From an uncultured Candidatus Entotheonella sp. (GTDB lineage Bacteria > Tectomicrobia > Entotheonellia > Entotheonellales > Entotheonellaceae), in assembly GCA_951828535.1 (NCBI GenBank), contig OX639990.1, forward strand, positions 979,300-1,043,299: 64,000 nucleotides of DNA. The letters are read 5' to 3'. The notes beneath the pieces were generated by a model, which was given only the letters and a program-made list of their open reading frames with translations, did not search any database and was not told the origin of the DNA. A program made the position numbers and the translations under genes. This document shows, piece after piece, positions 25,923 through 34,772 of this stretch. Within the stretch, counting starts at the first letter, position 1, and every line of letters begins with the position of its first letter.

Positions 25923-26309
25923 TTACTGCCCCAGGGACTCCAGCATGTTGGAGCAAAAGCGGTTGTACTTCGCGCAGTTCGCCCAGTAGTTGCGCTCGAT
26001 GGCACGATTGCCGCGCTCAATCTCCCTCACCTTCCACTCCGGCATGTGAAAATCTCGCGTGTAATCCCGCCAGTCCACGGGGGGCCGCTGCGGCGGCTGT
26101 GTCCTGTAGGACGGCATCAGCACCTGATAGGACGGTGGCGGTGGGGTGTACGACGGGATAGTGGGCAGGCTGTATGTTGGCACCGGCGTATAGTGCGGTA
26201 CTGCTGGCATCAGTCCCGTGTTGTTGGGGTCATACTGGCTTTGCGACAAGCCGAGAGCGGGAAAAACCACGCCAACAGCCATTGCGAAAATGAGGACGTT
26301 ACGCTTCAT
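25923..26309 (-). CDS. Hypothetical secreted Pro/Tyr-rich protein
   Basis: This 128-residue protein starts MKRNVLIFAMAVGVVFPALG, a Sec signal peptide. A low-complexity segment rich in Pro, Tyr, Ser and Thr follows (VPTYSLPTIPSYTPPPPSYQ), then a charged C-terminal part with two Cys (YWANCAKYNRFCSNMLESL). The ATG at 26309 has GAGGAG about 6 bases upstream, so it replaces the longer start at 26339. The family is unknown. It is probably periplasmic or surface-exposed and lies just beyond the IS3 element. Confidence 0.6.
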   Translation of the reverse strand: MKRNVLIFAMAVGVVFPALGLSQSQYDPNNTGLMPAVPHYTPVPTYSLPTIPSYTPPPPSYQVLMPSYRTQPPQRPPVDWRDYTRDFHMPEWKVREIERGNRAIERNYWANCAKYNRFCSNMLESLGQ

Positions 26310-26686
26310 GGGCTTCTCCTCGTTTGCAATGAGAGTCATTCAAGGTGTGGATATTCGCAACGACCGGACCATCTACGTTCTCCATAGAGCGGTTTTCGTA
26401 TGACTATATGGGATGCCCGCAATAGGCAAACCAAATCCGACTTATCCGATGCCGTAACAAACCGGACATGCGAATGTAAACCGCTATAAGGACAGCCGCG
26501 TTACGCTTAACGGCGTCTCTGCCGAGAGCTGGGTCGCCTTGACATCCGCATCGTACGGGAAAGGTACGCGCCGCTTAATCTTGGCAGCCGTGAGAGGGAG
26601 ATACATCGGCGAAATTTCCACTTTGGACAGAGACCGGATAAGGAGTCGACCGCCTCAAAAGTCAAATGGATTCTCCCGTGAGGCCC
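26310..26686. other. 377-bp intergenic region without a recognised gene
   Basis: The region lies between the atpB stop and the start of the secreted hypothetical gene, both on the minus strand. Frames here are short and show no family resemblance. In particular there is no atpE (c-subunit) gene, although atpE normally follows atpB. Confidence 0.55.
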
Positions 26687-27514
26687 TTAATGCTGCGGAT
26701 GGATAGACATGCCCATGAACAGGGACGTAAGCAGGGTGAAAATATAGGCTTGCAGGAAGGCGATGAACACTTCCAGCAGGTTGATGAACAGGGCAAAGCC
26801 GACGGCGACGGGGGAGATCAGGAAGCTTTCGAAAATAAAGATCATGCTGATAAAGGAGAGGATGACGATGTGCCCCGCCGTCATATTGGCATAGAGACGA
26901 ACGCACAGGGCAAAGGGCTTGGTGAACTGGCCGAGAATCTCGACCGGGAGCATGATGGGCAGGAGCCACACGGGCAGGCCGTGCGGCACCAAGTTCTGCA
27001 GGTGGTGCTTGAGGCCGTGCTCTTTAATGCCGCTTAATTGAATCATGGTCAGCGCGATGAGCGCCAGCGCCGCGGTGACGGTGATGTTACCGGTGGCCGT
27101 GGCGCCGTAGGGAATGAGCCCTAAGAGATTGCAGAACAGAATGAAGAAGAACGTTGTCAACAGGAAAGGCAGGTAACGCCGACCGGCCTCGCCTGTATTC
27201 GGCAAGATGACCTCATCCCGCAGGTAAACCACGAGAGCCTCTAGCATGTTGGCGATGCCACTGGGCACCGCGGCCTGACGGCGGAAAGCGAGCCGAAACA
27301 CGGCAACTAGCAAGACCGAAGCAATCCACATCATGACAAGATGCTTGGTAATTGAAAAATCGATTCCAAAGAGATGTATTTCCGGCAATGGCAAGTGCCC
27401 CAGAGGCCACAGATCGAATTCGTGCGAGTCCTGCACGTGGTGCAGGATCGTTTCGCCGATGCTGTGCTCCTCGCCGTGGCCGCCGCCTTCGGTGGCAGCG
27501 TAAGCAATTCCCAT
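26687..27514 (-). CDS. atpB: F0F1 ATP synthase subunit a
   Basis: The 275-residue integral membrane protein forms the proton half-channels beside the c-ring. The essential Arg lies in KPFALCVRLYANMTAGH near residue 205, and several hydrophobic helices are visible. The N-terminal extension is His-rich (GGGHGEEHSIGETILHHVQD). The ATG at 27514 has GAGGAG 8 bases upstream and is preferred to GTG at 27520. atpI precedes it by 12 bases. The c, b, delta and F1 genes are not in the window. Confidence 0.95.
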   Translation of the reverse strand: MGIAYAATEGGGHGEEHSIGETILHHVQDSHEFDLWPLGHLPLPEIHLFGIDFSITKHLVMMWIASVLLVAVFRLAFRRQAAVPSGIANMLEALVVYLRDEVILPNTGEAGRRYLPFLLTTFFFILFCNLLGLIPYGATATGNITVTAALALIALTMIQLSGIKEHGLKHHLQNLVPHGLPVWLLPIMLPVEILGQFTKPFALCVRLYANMTAGHIVILSFISMIFIFESFLISPVAVGFALFINLLEVFIAFLQAYIFTLLTSLFMGMSIHPQH

Positions 27515-27526
27515 CGTCACGTCTCC

Positions 27527-27904
27527 TCAAGCGTGTTGTCGTGATCCCTTGACAACGAAGTACAACTCAATAATCAGGTAGAGCATGTAGAAACCAAAAA
27601 GAGAAAATACGAAGCTTGTTAGATGGACATTCGTGAACTTGATCAGCAGGAAAATAATCACGCCAACGACGAGCAGCCTTACAATCATACCGCCCAAGAA
27701 GGCCTGCATGAACAAAATCAGGTCTTGGTGGTCGGCTCTGCTAAGCGTGTAAAACTCATAAATGAAGAACAGAACGGCGGGAAGGCATCCTGCTGCGGCC
27801 CACCACAGGACATCCGGGGTGGTGAAAACGTACAGCAGCGGCGCCAGAAGGAGCCAAGCCAGCACGGTTGCCAAACCGGCAACCTTCAGAAAACCGTTGA
27901 ACAT
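27527..27904 (-). CDS. atpI: ATP synthase subunit I
   Basis: This 125-residue protein has four hydrophobic segments, for example LATVLAWLLLAPLLYVF and LLVVGVIIFLLIKFTNVHLT. It is placed directly before atpB in the same direction. AtpI proteins help assemble the c-ring or bind Mg2+. Sequence conservation in this family is low, so the call rests on topology, length and position. Confidence 0.78.
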   Translation of the reverse strand: MFNGFLKVAGLATVLAWLLLAPLLYVFTTPDVLWWAAAGCLPAVLFFIYEFYTLSRADHQDLILFMQAFLGGMIVRLLVVGVIIFLLIKFTNVHLTSFVFSLFGFYMLYLIIELYFVVKGSRQHA

Positions 27905-28120
27905 GTGTGAGGCTCATGGAGAAAACGAGGACTGCGATGACGCTGCCATTGCTTTGCCGAGGGTCGTGTCGAGGATCTTCCCACCAGCACGAGCATGATG
28001 GTAGCACAACGCCTTTCCGAGTCACAAGGCGCCGCGTCGTGGTTGTGCTGTCAGAACCATCTGGACTATACTTGCCTCCCGCAGGCAACCTGTAAAGCGG
28101 TGTGAAGAGGGGCGAAACCT

Positions 28121-28420
28121 ATGGATCTTGACCAATTGCGCTTGCGTCTCGATGCCATCGACGCTCAGGTTCTCGCGTTGCTTTCGGAGCGCGCTGGAGC
28201 GGTTCTGGACATCGGCGATTACAAGCGTAAGCAGGGTCTCCCCATCCACGTGCCGGAGCGTGAGAACAATGTTGTCAAACGCCTGCAGACGGATAATCCC
28301 GGGCCACTTCCCGGAGGAGCCATTGAACGCATTTTCCGCGCGATTATCGAGGAAATGCGCAAGCTTGAAGAAGAGCATGTAGGGCGTGTAGACGAATCCG
28401 GCAAGATCAAGACAACCTAG
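28121..28420 (+). CDS. Chorismate mutase (AroQ class), stand-alone
   Basis: The 99-residue all-alpha protein begins MDLDQLRLRLDAIDAQVLAL and continues LSERAGAVLDIGDYKRKQGL and PIHVPERENNVVKRL. It carries the Arg, Lys and Glu residues typical of AroQ. It converts chorismate to prephenate for Phe and Tyr synthesis. In many relatives this domain is fused to prephenate dehydratase; here it ends after the mutase. ccmE follows in 23 bases, so it may lead the ccm operon, although the functions are unrelated. Confidence 0.85.
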   Translation: MDLDQLRLRLDAIDAQVLALLSERAGAVLDIGDYKRKQGLPIHVPERENNVVKRLQTDNPGPLPGGAIERIFRAIIEEMRKLEEEHVGRVDESGKIKTT

Positions 28421-28443
28421 AGACAAAAGGGAAGGTGCGGAGG

Positions 28444-28845
28444 ATGTCGAAACAACACGTCAAACTGTCAATCGGGGCCGCCATTGTCGTGGCGTCGATG
28501 GTCTATCTGATGTTTTCCGGCGCGACGGGAAGCACCATGTATTACATGACGGTTCCCGAACTGCACCAACAGGTCGCCGCCATGCAGGGTGAAGCCATCA
28601 GGGTGTCTGGAAAGGTAACAGCGGATCCGATTCACTGGGACGTGCGCAATTTGCAGCTCACCTTCACGATGGGAGAAGGGGAGGCAAGCGTGCCCGTGTC
28701 GTACAAGGGCGTCAAGCCGGACATGTTTCAGATAGGCGCGGACGTTATTGTGGAAGGGCAGATCGGTCAGGACGGCACCCTGATTGCTTCCCACCTAATG
28801 ACCAGTTGCCCGTCAAAGTACGAAGAAGAAAAACCCACGTCATAA
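28444..28845 (+). CDS. ccmE: Cytochrome c maturation heme chaperone CcmE, Cys variant
   Basis: The 133-residue protein has one N-terminal membrane anchor (IGAAIVVASMVYLMFSG) and an OB-fold domain (GEAIRVSGKVTADPIHWDVR, LTFTMGEGEASVPVSYKGVK, PDMFQIGADVIVEGQIGQDG). Near the end lies TSCPSKYEE, with Cys122 and Tyr126 as a CxxxY motif. Most CcmE proteins have HxxxY, where His binds heme covalently. The Cys form is known from System I* in archaea and sulfate reducers. The ATG at 28444 has AGGGAAGG 8 bases upstream. Confidence 0.92.
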   Translation: MSKQHVKLSIGAAIVVASMVYLMFSGATGSTMYYMTVPELHQQVAAMQGEAIRVSGKVTADPIHWDVRNLQLTFTMGEGEASVPVSYKGVKPDMFQIGADVIVEGQIGQDGTLIASHLMTSCPSKYEEEKPTS

Positions 28846-28883
28846 TGCGGTAGGAACCTGTCGCGAAAACATGAGGACCGGTC

Positions 28884-30878
28884 ATGAACGATGTCGGCGG
28901 CGCGGCCTTGCAATTTGCTTTTGTCGCGGCCCTCTATGCGATCGCCACGGCTTTAATTGGGGTTCGAACCGGCCGGCAGGAGTTGATTCGCAGCGCTGAA
29001 CGGGCAACGTTCGGTGTTTTTGCTCTGGTTTCCGTCGCGATGATCGCGCTGCTTTTTGCCATACTGACCCACGACTTCCGCGTCCAGTACGTCACCAGTG
29101 TTTCAAACCTTTCCATGCCCATCTTTTACCTCATTGCCTCCCTGTGGGGCGGGCAAGAGGGTTCCATGCTGTTGTGGCTGTGGGTTCTGACCCTGTACGG
29201 CGCCATCGCCGTGGCGCAGAACCTGCACCGCAATCGGGAACTGATGCCTTACGTCGTTCCCACCCTCATGGCCACGTCGATCCTATTTCTGGCCATTCTC
29301 ATCTTCGCAGAAAATCCCTTCCACGAATTGGCCCAAGCACCCCTCGACGGCCAAGGGCTGAACCCGCTGTTGCAAAATCCCCTGATGGTGATCCATCCGC
29401 CCAACCTCTATTTGGGCTTTGTCGGGTTTGCCGTGCCGTTCAGTTTTGCCATCGGCGCTTTGGCGAGCGGGCGTCTGGACAGCCAGTGGATACGCAGCAT
29501 CCGGCGCTGGACGCTCATCCCTTGGCTCTTTCTGACCGTCGGCATTTTGCTGGGTGGGCAGTGGGCCTACGTGGAATTAGGGTGGGGCGGCTATTGGGCC
29601 TGGGACCCGGTCGAAAATGCCTCGCTGCTGCCGTGGCTCACCGCAACCGCGTTCCTTCATTCGGTGATGATCCAGGAAAAAAAGGGCATGCTGAAAGTAT
29701 GGAACATGTCCCTTGTGATTCTGACGTACGGGCTGTCGATTTTTGGCACGTTTCTGACACGTAGCGGTGTCATCTCCTCCGTCCATGCGTTTGCCGAATC
29801 GTCCCTGGGCGTGTATTTCCTGATCTATCTGGCGATCGCGCTGACGATTGCCGTGGCCCTGCTGGTGTGGCGTCTTCCTGAGTTGCGCAGCGACCATCGT
29901 CTGGAGTCTGTCCTGTCGCGTGAAAGCAGCTTCTTATTCAACAACCTGTTCTTCGTCGGCATCATGTTCTCGGTACTTTGGGGCACCATGTTCCCAATCA
30001 TTTCCGAGGCGGTTCGAGGTGTCAAGATCAGCGTTGCAGCGCCGTTCTTCAATCAGGTCAACGTGCCTTTGGGCCTCGCCCTGCTTCTGCTTTCGGGCGT
30101 GTGCCCGCTGATTGCGTGGCGCAGGGGCAGCGTCCGCAACTTCCAGCGCAATTTTCTCAATCCGCTTGTCGTGTCCCTCCTGGGCGTGGCCGTCCTCTAC
30201 GGCAGCGGCATCCGACACGTGGTCGCCTTGATTTCCCTGTCCATCTGTCTGTTCACCTTCTCAACGATCGTGCTGGAATTTTATCGCGGCACGCGGGCTC
30301 GGCGCGCGTCGACGGGGGGAACCGCCTGGCAGGCATTCTTCTCCCTGATGACCCGGAATCGGCGCCGTTACGGGGGCTACACCATTCACTTTGGGGTGGT
30401 TCTGATCTTCGTGGGGATCACCGGCTCCTCAGCCTACAAGATCGAACGCGACATTGTTCTGGACCCCATGGAGCAGACGACGGTAGGGGACTTTGCGCTG
30501 CGGTACGAAACGCTCGAGAGCGACCTGCAGCCGACCCATGAATCGATACGGGCCAGGGTGGAGGTGAGCCGGAACGGGCGGTATGTGACGACGTTGTTCC
30601 CGGAAAGGCGTTTCTATTTCGCGCAGAATCAACCGACAACGGAAGTCGCCCTGCGGACGTCGCTGCTCGAAGATCTCTACATCATCCTGGCGGGTTTTGA
30701 ACCCTCGGGCACCGCCACCTTCAAGGTATTTGTCAACCCATTAATGGTGTGGCTGTGGCTCGGCGGCCTCGTGATGATCATTGGCACGCTCATTGCGATC
30801 TGGCCCGAGCGCGGGCAGTCCGCACGGATTGGCGCGCCTGGAACACCAACGACCGAGACAGCCGCGGAACAGGGGTGA
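28884..30878 (+). CDS. ccmF: Heme lyase CcmF/NrfE family
   Basis: The 664-residue polytopic protein carries the WWD-type heme-handling domain (GWGGYWAWDPVENASLLPWL) and the His-bearing MVIHPPNLYLGFVGF. Further helices include FFVGIMFSVLWGTMFPIISE. A large periplasmic loop near the C-terminus is followed by a last helix, MVWLWLGGLVMIIGTLIAIW. CcmF takes heme from CcmE and attaches it to apocytochrome c. It follows ccmE after 38 bases. Confidence 0.95.
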   Translation: MNDVGGAALQFAFVAALYAIATALIGVRTGRQELIRSAERATFGVFALVSVAMIALLFAILTHDFRVQYVTSVSNLSMPIFYLIASLWGGQEGSMLLWLWVLTLYGAIAVAQNLHRNRELMPYVVPTLMATSILFLAILIFAENPFHELAQAPLDGQGLNPLLQNPLMVIHPPNLYLGFVGFAVPFSFAIGALASGRLDSQWIRSIRRWTLIPWLFLTVGILLGGQWAYVELGWGGYWAWDPVENASLLPWLTATAFLHSVMIQEKKGMLKVWNMSLVILTYGLSIFGTFLTRSGVISSVHAFAESSLGVYFLIYLAIALTIAVALLVWRLPELRSDHRLESVLSRESSFLFNNLFFVGIMFSVLWGTMFPIISEAVRGVKISVAAPFFNQVNVPLGLALLLLSGVCPLIAWRRGSVRNFQRNFLNPLVVSLLGVAVLYGSGIRHVVALISLSICLFTFSTIVLEFYRGTRARRASTGGTAWQAFFSLMTRNRRRYGGYTIHFGVVLIFVGITGSSAYKIERDIVLDPMEQTTVGDFALRYETLESDLQPTHESIRARVEVSRNGRYVTTLFPERRFYFAQNQPTTEVALRTSLLEDLYIILAGFEPSGTATFKVFVNPLMVWLWLGGLVMIIGTLIAIWPERGQSARIGAPGTPTTETAAEQG

Positions 30879-30884
30879 GGCGTT

Positions 30885-31331
30885 GTGAACACGGCCGACA
30901 TCGTCGTCATCGTCGTCATGGCTATTGGGCTTGTCGCCTGGATCGGAGAGCCTGTTGTCCGCCGAGGTCGCATGCAGGAAGCTGCGGCGGATGCACACGA
31001 CGATGCCATTGAGCGCCTGATCCTGCAAAAGGAAACGCTGTACACAGCCATTCGAGATCTGGATTTTGATCATCAGACCGGCAAGGTGGATGCCGAGGAC
31101 CATGTCGCGCTACGCCGCCAGATGGAGGCAGAGGCCGCAGACATCCTGCGGCAATTGGACCTGGCTGATCCGCTGGCTGACCTGGATCTCGTCGCGGAGC
31201 GAGAAATTCTGGCCTATCGCCGAAAGGAAGACGCCGCTTCCGAGGACACGTGCCCGACTTGCGGAACCGACTTGGCGGCCGACGCAACCTATTGTCCCAT
31301 CTGCGGTCAGCTACTCAAGCCAGCCGTGTAA
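30885..31331 (+). CDS. Membrane-anchored zinc-ribbon protein in the ccm operon
   Basis: The 148-residue protein has an N-terminal helix (IVVIVVMAIGLVAWIGEPVV). A helical segment, AIERLILQKETLYTAIRDLD FDHQTGKVDAEDHVALRRQM, follows, and it ends in a zinc ribbon with two CxxC (DTCPTCGTDL, TYCPICGQLL). The helical segment follows the pattern seen at the N-terminus of CcmI (helix, G-x-(I/V)D, acidic, R). It lies between ccmF and the next accessory gene and starts with GTG after GAGG. It may substitute for a CcmI/CcmH part, which is an inference. Confidence 0.72.
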   Translation: MNTADIVVIVVMAIGLVAWIGEPVVRRGRMQEAAADAHDDAIERLILQKETLYTAIRDLDFDHQTGKVDAEDHVALRRQMEAEAADILRQLDLADPLADLDLVAEREILAYRRKEDAASEDTCPTCGTDLAADATYCPICGQLLKPAV

Positions 31332-31394
31332 GACGTGACGGCGCGCTTCTGCTTCTGCTGCTCGACCCCGCCTACACTTTCCCGGTGCCTTCCA

Positions 31395-32624
31395 ATGCCG
31401 CACAACAACATCTCACAATTTATGAGCTGCGCCGCTCTCGTGTGCGGCCTGCTCCTGCTCAGCGCCTTGTCAACCTCGGTCAGGGCGGAGGACGGCAGTA
31501 TTGGCGGTGTCATTCGATCCGGCGGGGAAGTGGTGGGTGCGCACCGCATCATGCTCATCCGGTTTGGACCCGACAACGACGTACAGCGCACGCCAGGCGA
31601 GACCAACGCTGAGGGGGAGTTTCTGTTCGAGAATCTGTCAACCGGCGGGAGCTTCACGTACTTCGTCGGTATTCGCTACCAGGACCAATTGCACCGAAGC
31701 GAGCCAATTTCCCTCCAAGATTCGCCACACCGGGCGGATCTTGTCCTGAACCTGGACGACCCGTCCGCGCAAGCCTTGCCGGCGCAGCCCGTTGCGCCAA
31801 CGTTGCAGGTCATGAGTCACCTGATGGTGATCGTCAAGCGCAATGAACAGCTGGAAGTACGCGAGATCGTGAAAATCGTTAACCGCGGCACGACAGCGTT
31901 CGCCGGTTCTGGAGACGCCGACTCGGGCAGTCCCCACGGTTCCTTCCATCTTTCCCTGCCTAAAGGCTACGACGAACTGCAAGGGATTGAGGGGCTGGAC
32001 CCGTCCCTGATCCGGCAACACGCTACCGGCCTGATTTACACGGCCCCATTGGAACCTGGCGAACACAACTTGATGTTTACCTATGCGCTTCCTTTGCAGG
32101 GCAAGGTGATGGTGATCCTGCCCCGGCGCACCCTGCCAACGGACGTGCTCGACGTTCTTGTCGAGGAAGAGTCCCTCGCGGCAACCAGTGATTTATCGTT
32201 CGCCGGCCGCGTGTCCGTTGAGCCCCATGTATTCACTCATTTCCGCGGCATTGATTTGCCGGATCGCTCGCGCTCCTGGTTGCAACTGGCGCAACGAACA
32301 ACAGCGTTGCCAGCCCTGCGCGTGGGGGTTTACGGTCTGGTCGTGGTTCTTTCATTGACAGGCATGGCGGCGCCCTACGCACGGGGGCGGCGTGCCAAGC
32401 CAATTGCCGCGCCGCAGTTGCAGGCGACACCGCAACAGATACACGACTTGCGCGCGGCCGAGCAATTGTTGCTGCAACGCATCTCGCAGATTGACAGGCG
32501 ATGGGAAGCCGGCGCGATTGACGACATGGATTATCATCCCCGCCGCCGCGATTACAAGACCCAGCTCTGCAGTCTCTTGCGGCAACTCCAGCAAATTGGG
32601 GAGCATCAGAACCAACGTGTCTAG
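31395..32624 (+). CDS. Exported carboxypeptidase-regulatory-like domain protein in the ccm operon
   Basis: This 409-residue protein has a signal peptide (MSCAALVCGLLLLSALSTSV RA). A beta-sandwich follows (IGGVIRSGGEVVGAHRIMLI, TNAEGEFLFENLSTGGSFTY), then a middle periplasmic part. A membrane helix near 335 (VGVYGLVVVLSLTGMAAP) leads to a cytoplasmic tail. That tail (RAAEQLLLQRISQIDRRWEA GAIDDMDYHPRR) repeats the CcmI-like pattern of the preceding protein. The start is uncertain (31335 GTG, 31395 ATG or 31422 ATG). Its role in cytochrome c assembly is inferred from position only. Confidence 0.65.
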   Translation: MPHNNISQFMSCAALVCGLLLLSALSTSVRAEDGSIGGVIRSGGEVVGAHRIMLIRFGPDNDVQRTPGETNAEGEFLFENLSTGGSFTYFVGIRYQDQLHRSEPISLQDSPHRADLVLNLDDPSAQALPAQPVAPTLQVMSHLMVIVKRNEQLEVREIVKIVNRGTTAFAGSGDADSGSPHGSFHLSLPKGYDELQGIEGLDPSLIRQHATGLIYTAPLEPGEHNLMFTYALPLQGKVMVILPRRTLPTDVLDVLVEEESLAATSDLSFAGRVSVEPHVFTHFRGIDLPDRSRSWLQLAQRTTALPALRVGVYGLVVVLSLTGMAAPYARGRRAKPIAAPQLQATPQQIHDLRAAEQLLLQRISQIDRRWEAGAIDDMDYHPRRRDYKTQLCSLLRQLQQIGEHQNQRV

Positions 32625-32658
32625 CCGCGTCCAAGACCCGCCGGAAGGTCAGCCATTG

Positions 32659-33354
32659 ATGGTCCATCTGGACCGCGTCACCAAACACTTCGGCGCCTCT
32701 CTCGCTCTGCAGGGCGTCGATTTGCAACTCCAGTCCGGCAAGTGCCTGGGCCTTGTCGGTCCGAATGGGGCCGGTAAGACCACCTTGCTGAAAATCCTTT
32801 CCACCCTGACGCTGCCCTCCAGCGGCGCGGTGACCATTGCCGGCCACGATGCGTCACGCGCTGCGGAACGCATCCGCCCGCTCTTGGGCGTCTTGAGTCA
32901 CCGCACCTTTCTTTATGGCCACCTCACGGCATTTGAGAATCTTCATTTTTACGGACGTATGTTGGGGGTCCCCCACCTCGGCGAGCGCATCCGCGAAGTG
33001 CTGGAGACCGTCGGGCTGGAGTCGCTTACACGCCAATTCGTTCGCACCTATTCGCGCGGCATGCAGCAGCGTTTGGCCATTGCGCGAGCCATTTTGCACC
33101 ACCCCAGGCTGCTCCTTCTCGATGAACCGTACAACGCCCTCGATCAACAAGCCGCAGCGCGGTTGCAGAACCTCCTGCGGCAACTGTGCTCAGAAGGCCG
33201 CACCATCATTATCAGCACACACGATTTGCCCCGCGGGTTTGAATTGTGCGACGAAATTGCCATCCAACGCCGCGGCAAAATCGTGCACCACGTTTCGACG
33301 TCACAGGACACCCTGCACTCCTTTTCGCAACTGTACAGTCATCATGTCGGTTAA
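32659..33354 (+). CDS. ccmA: Heme exporter ATP-binding protein CcmA
   Basis: The 231-residue ABC ATPase powers release of holo-CcmE together with CcmB and CcmC. It has Walker [18 protein letters not shown], signature YSRGMQQRLAIARAIL, Walker B LLLLDEPYNALD and the switch His in IIISTHDLPRG. The ATG at 32659 matches the usual N-terminus. A GTG at 32617 overlapping the previous stop is possible and would add 14 residues. The end overlaps ccmB by 11 bases. Confidence 0.93.
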   Translation: MVHLDRVTKHFGASLALQGVDLQLQSGKCLGLVGPNGAGKTTLLKILSTLTLPSSGAVTIAGHDASRAAERIRPLLGVLSHRTFLYGHLTAFENLHFYGRMLGVPHLGERIREVLETVGLESLTRQFVRTYSRGMQQRLAIARAILHHPRLLLLDEPYNALDQQAAARLQNLLRQLCSEGRTIIISTHDLPRGFELCDEIAIQRRGKIVHHVSTSQDTLHSFSQLYSHHVG

Positions 33355-34033
33355 CGGTGCCTTCGTGCGGCAAGCGGGCGCTATTCTGGCCAAGGACCTG
33401 AAGACCGAATGGCGGGCGCGCGAAATCTTTACGTCCATGTTCGTGTTCACGGTGTTGGTCGTGGTGGTATTCCAGTTCACCATCGGCTCCAATCCGGCTC
33501 TGATCCGCGAGGTGGCCGCCGGCGTGCTGTGGGTCGCGCTCCTGTTCGCCACCGTGATAGGGCTGCAACGAGCCGTACAAATGGAAGGCGAGGAGGACTG
33601 CCTGCAGGGCGTGTTGTTAGCCGTGCAGGACCGCTCGGCACTGTTCCTGGCGAAGGCACTGGCCAACATGATCTATCTGCTCGTCGTATCCGGTTGCATC
33701 TTGCCCCTCTTCGCGCTCTGGTTCCGCGTCGACCTGACGGCCAGCCTGCCCGCACTCGGTGTCATCCTGGCGTTGGGAATCGTGGGACTGAGCGTTCTGG
33801 GGACATTGTTTTCCCTCATTGTATTGAACATCCGAATGCGGGAGGTCATGCTGCCGCTGCTGTTTCTTCCGGTGTCGGTGCCGTTGCTGATCGCCTCCGT
33901 GTATGCCACCGGAGACCTCATTGACGGCAAGACATTGGCGGACCTCCGGGACTACGTTATCCTGATAACCGTCTTTGACGTTGTTTTCCTGGTGCTGGCG
34001 GTGCTGATTTTTGATTACGTCGTGGAGGAGTAA
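33344..34033 (+). CDS. ccmB: Heme exporter membrane protein CcmB
   Basis: The 229-residue six-helix membrane protein starts MSVNGAFVRQAGAILAKDLK and has TEWRAREIFTSMFVFTVLVV, LALGIVGLSVLGTLFSLIVL and MREVMLPLLFLPVSVPLLIA. This is the standard CcmB pattern. It pairs with CcmA. The ATG lies inside the end of ccmA, so translation is coupled. The upstream continuation of the frame to 32915 is spurious. Confidence 0.93.
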   Translation: MSVNGAFVRQAGAILAKDLKTEWRAREIFTSMFVFTVLVVVVFQFTIGSNPALIREVAAGVLWVALLFATVIGLQRAVQMEGEEDCLQGVLLAVQDRSALFLAKALANMIYLLVVSGCILPLFALWFRVDLTASLPALGVILALGIVGLSVLGTLFSLIVLNIRMREVMLPLLFLPVSVPLLIASVYATGDLIDGKTLADLRDYVILITVFDVVFLVLAVLIFDYVVEE

Positions 34034-34037
34034 CACG

Positions 34038-34757
34038 GTGGCCGGTGGAGAAAAGAAGAGACACCCACTCAGCCTGTGGCCGGGCTGGTACGCAACGCTG
34101 ACGTACGTGGCAATGGTGGCCGCGCTCTGGTGCATCTTTGTCTATGCTCCTACGGAAAAGGCGCAGGGTATTGTGCAGCGCATCTTCTATTTTCACGTGT
34201 CTTCGGCGATGACCATGTTTGTAGCCTTCTTCGTGGTATTTGTCGCCAGTATCATTTACTTGTGGAAACACGCCGACTGGTGGGATCAGACAGCCATGAG
34301 TGCCGCCGAGCTCGGCGTGCTTTTCTGCACCCTTGTGCTCATAACGGGCCCGATTTGGGGACGTCCGATTTGGGGCGTCTGGTGGACCTGGGATCCGACC
34401 CTCACACTGACCCTGGTGCTGTGGCTGATTTACGTGGCTTATCTCATGCTGCGGGCGGATGCGACGGATCCGAGGCGAGCCCGGTTTGCGGCAGTCCTGG
34501 GCATTGTCGGCTTCATCGACGTGCCGCTGATTCGCTGGAGCATCGAAAAGTGGCGCAATCTCCACCCCGAGCCGGTGGTTGTTCAATCGGGGGGAACAAC
34601 CGGGCTACCACCTGCCATGATGTTGACCTTTTTGGTATCCTTGGCGGCCTTTCTGCTCCTGTTTGTCTTTCTCCTGCGCCAACGTATGGCGGTCGCGCGC
34701 AGACGACACGAACTTGAAGTCCTGCGGCACAAGGTCGACGAGGCATTGTTTGGATAG
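34038..34757 (+). CDS. ccmC: Heme exporter protein CcmC
   Basis: The 239-residue polytopic protein contains the tryptophan-rich heme-presentation segment WGRPIWGVWWTWDPTLT and flanking helices with FYFHVSSAMTMFVA (His ligand). CcmC delivers heme to CcmE. The GTG at 34038 has GGAGGAG 7 bases upstream and is preferred to the longer start at 34011. A Gly/Pro loop with HPEPVV near residue 180 carries the second His region. Confidence 0.94.
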   Translation: MAGGEKKRHPLSLWPGWYATLTYVAMVAALWCIFVYAPTEKAQGIVQRIFYFHVSSAMTMFVAFFVVFVASIIYLWKHADWWDQTAMSAAELGVLFCTLVLITGPIWGRPIWGVWWTWDPTLTLTLVLWLIYVAYLMLRADATDPRRARFAAVLGIVGFIDVPLIRWSIEKWRNLHPEPVVVQSGGTTGLPPAMMLTFLVSLAAFLLLFVFLLRQRMAVARRRHELEVLRHKVDEALFG

Positions 34758-34772
34758 GGAAGGGCAGACAGC

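Noticed and set aside
27898-28005. Short minus-strand frame before atpI as an AtpQ/AtpR-like gene
   Set aside because: It is about 36 codons, lacks the expected hydrophobic helices and overlaps the atpI start.
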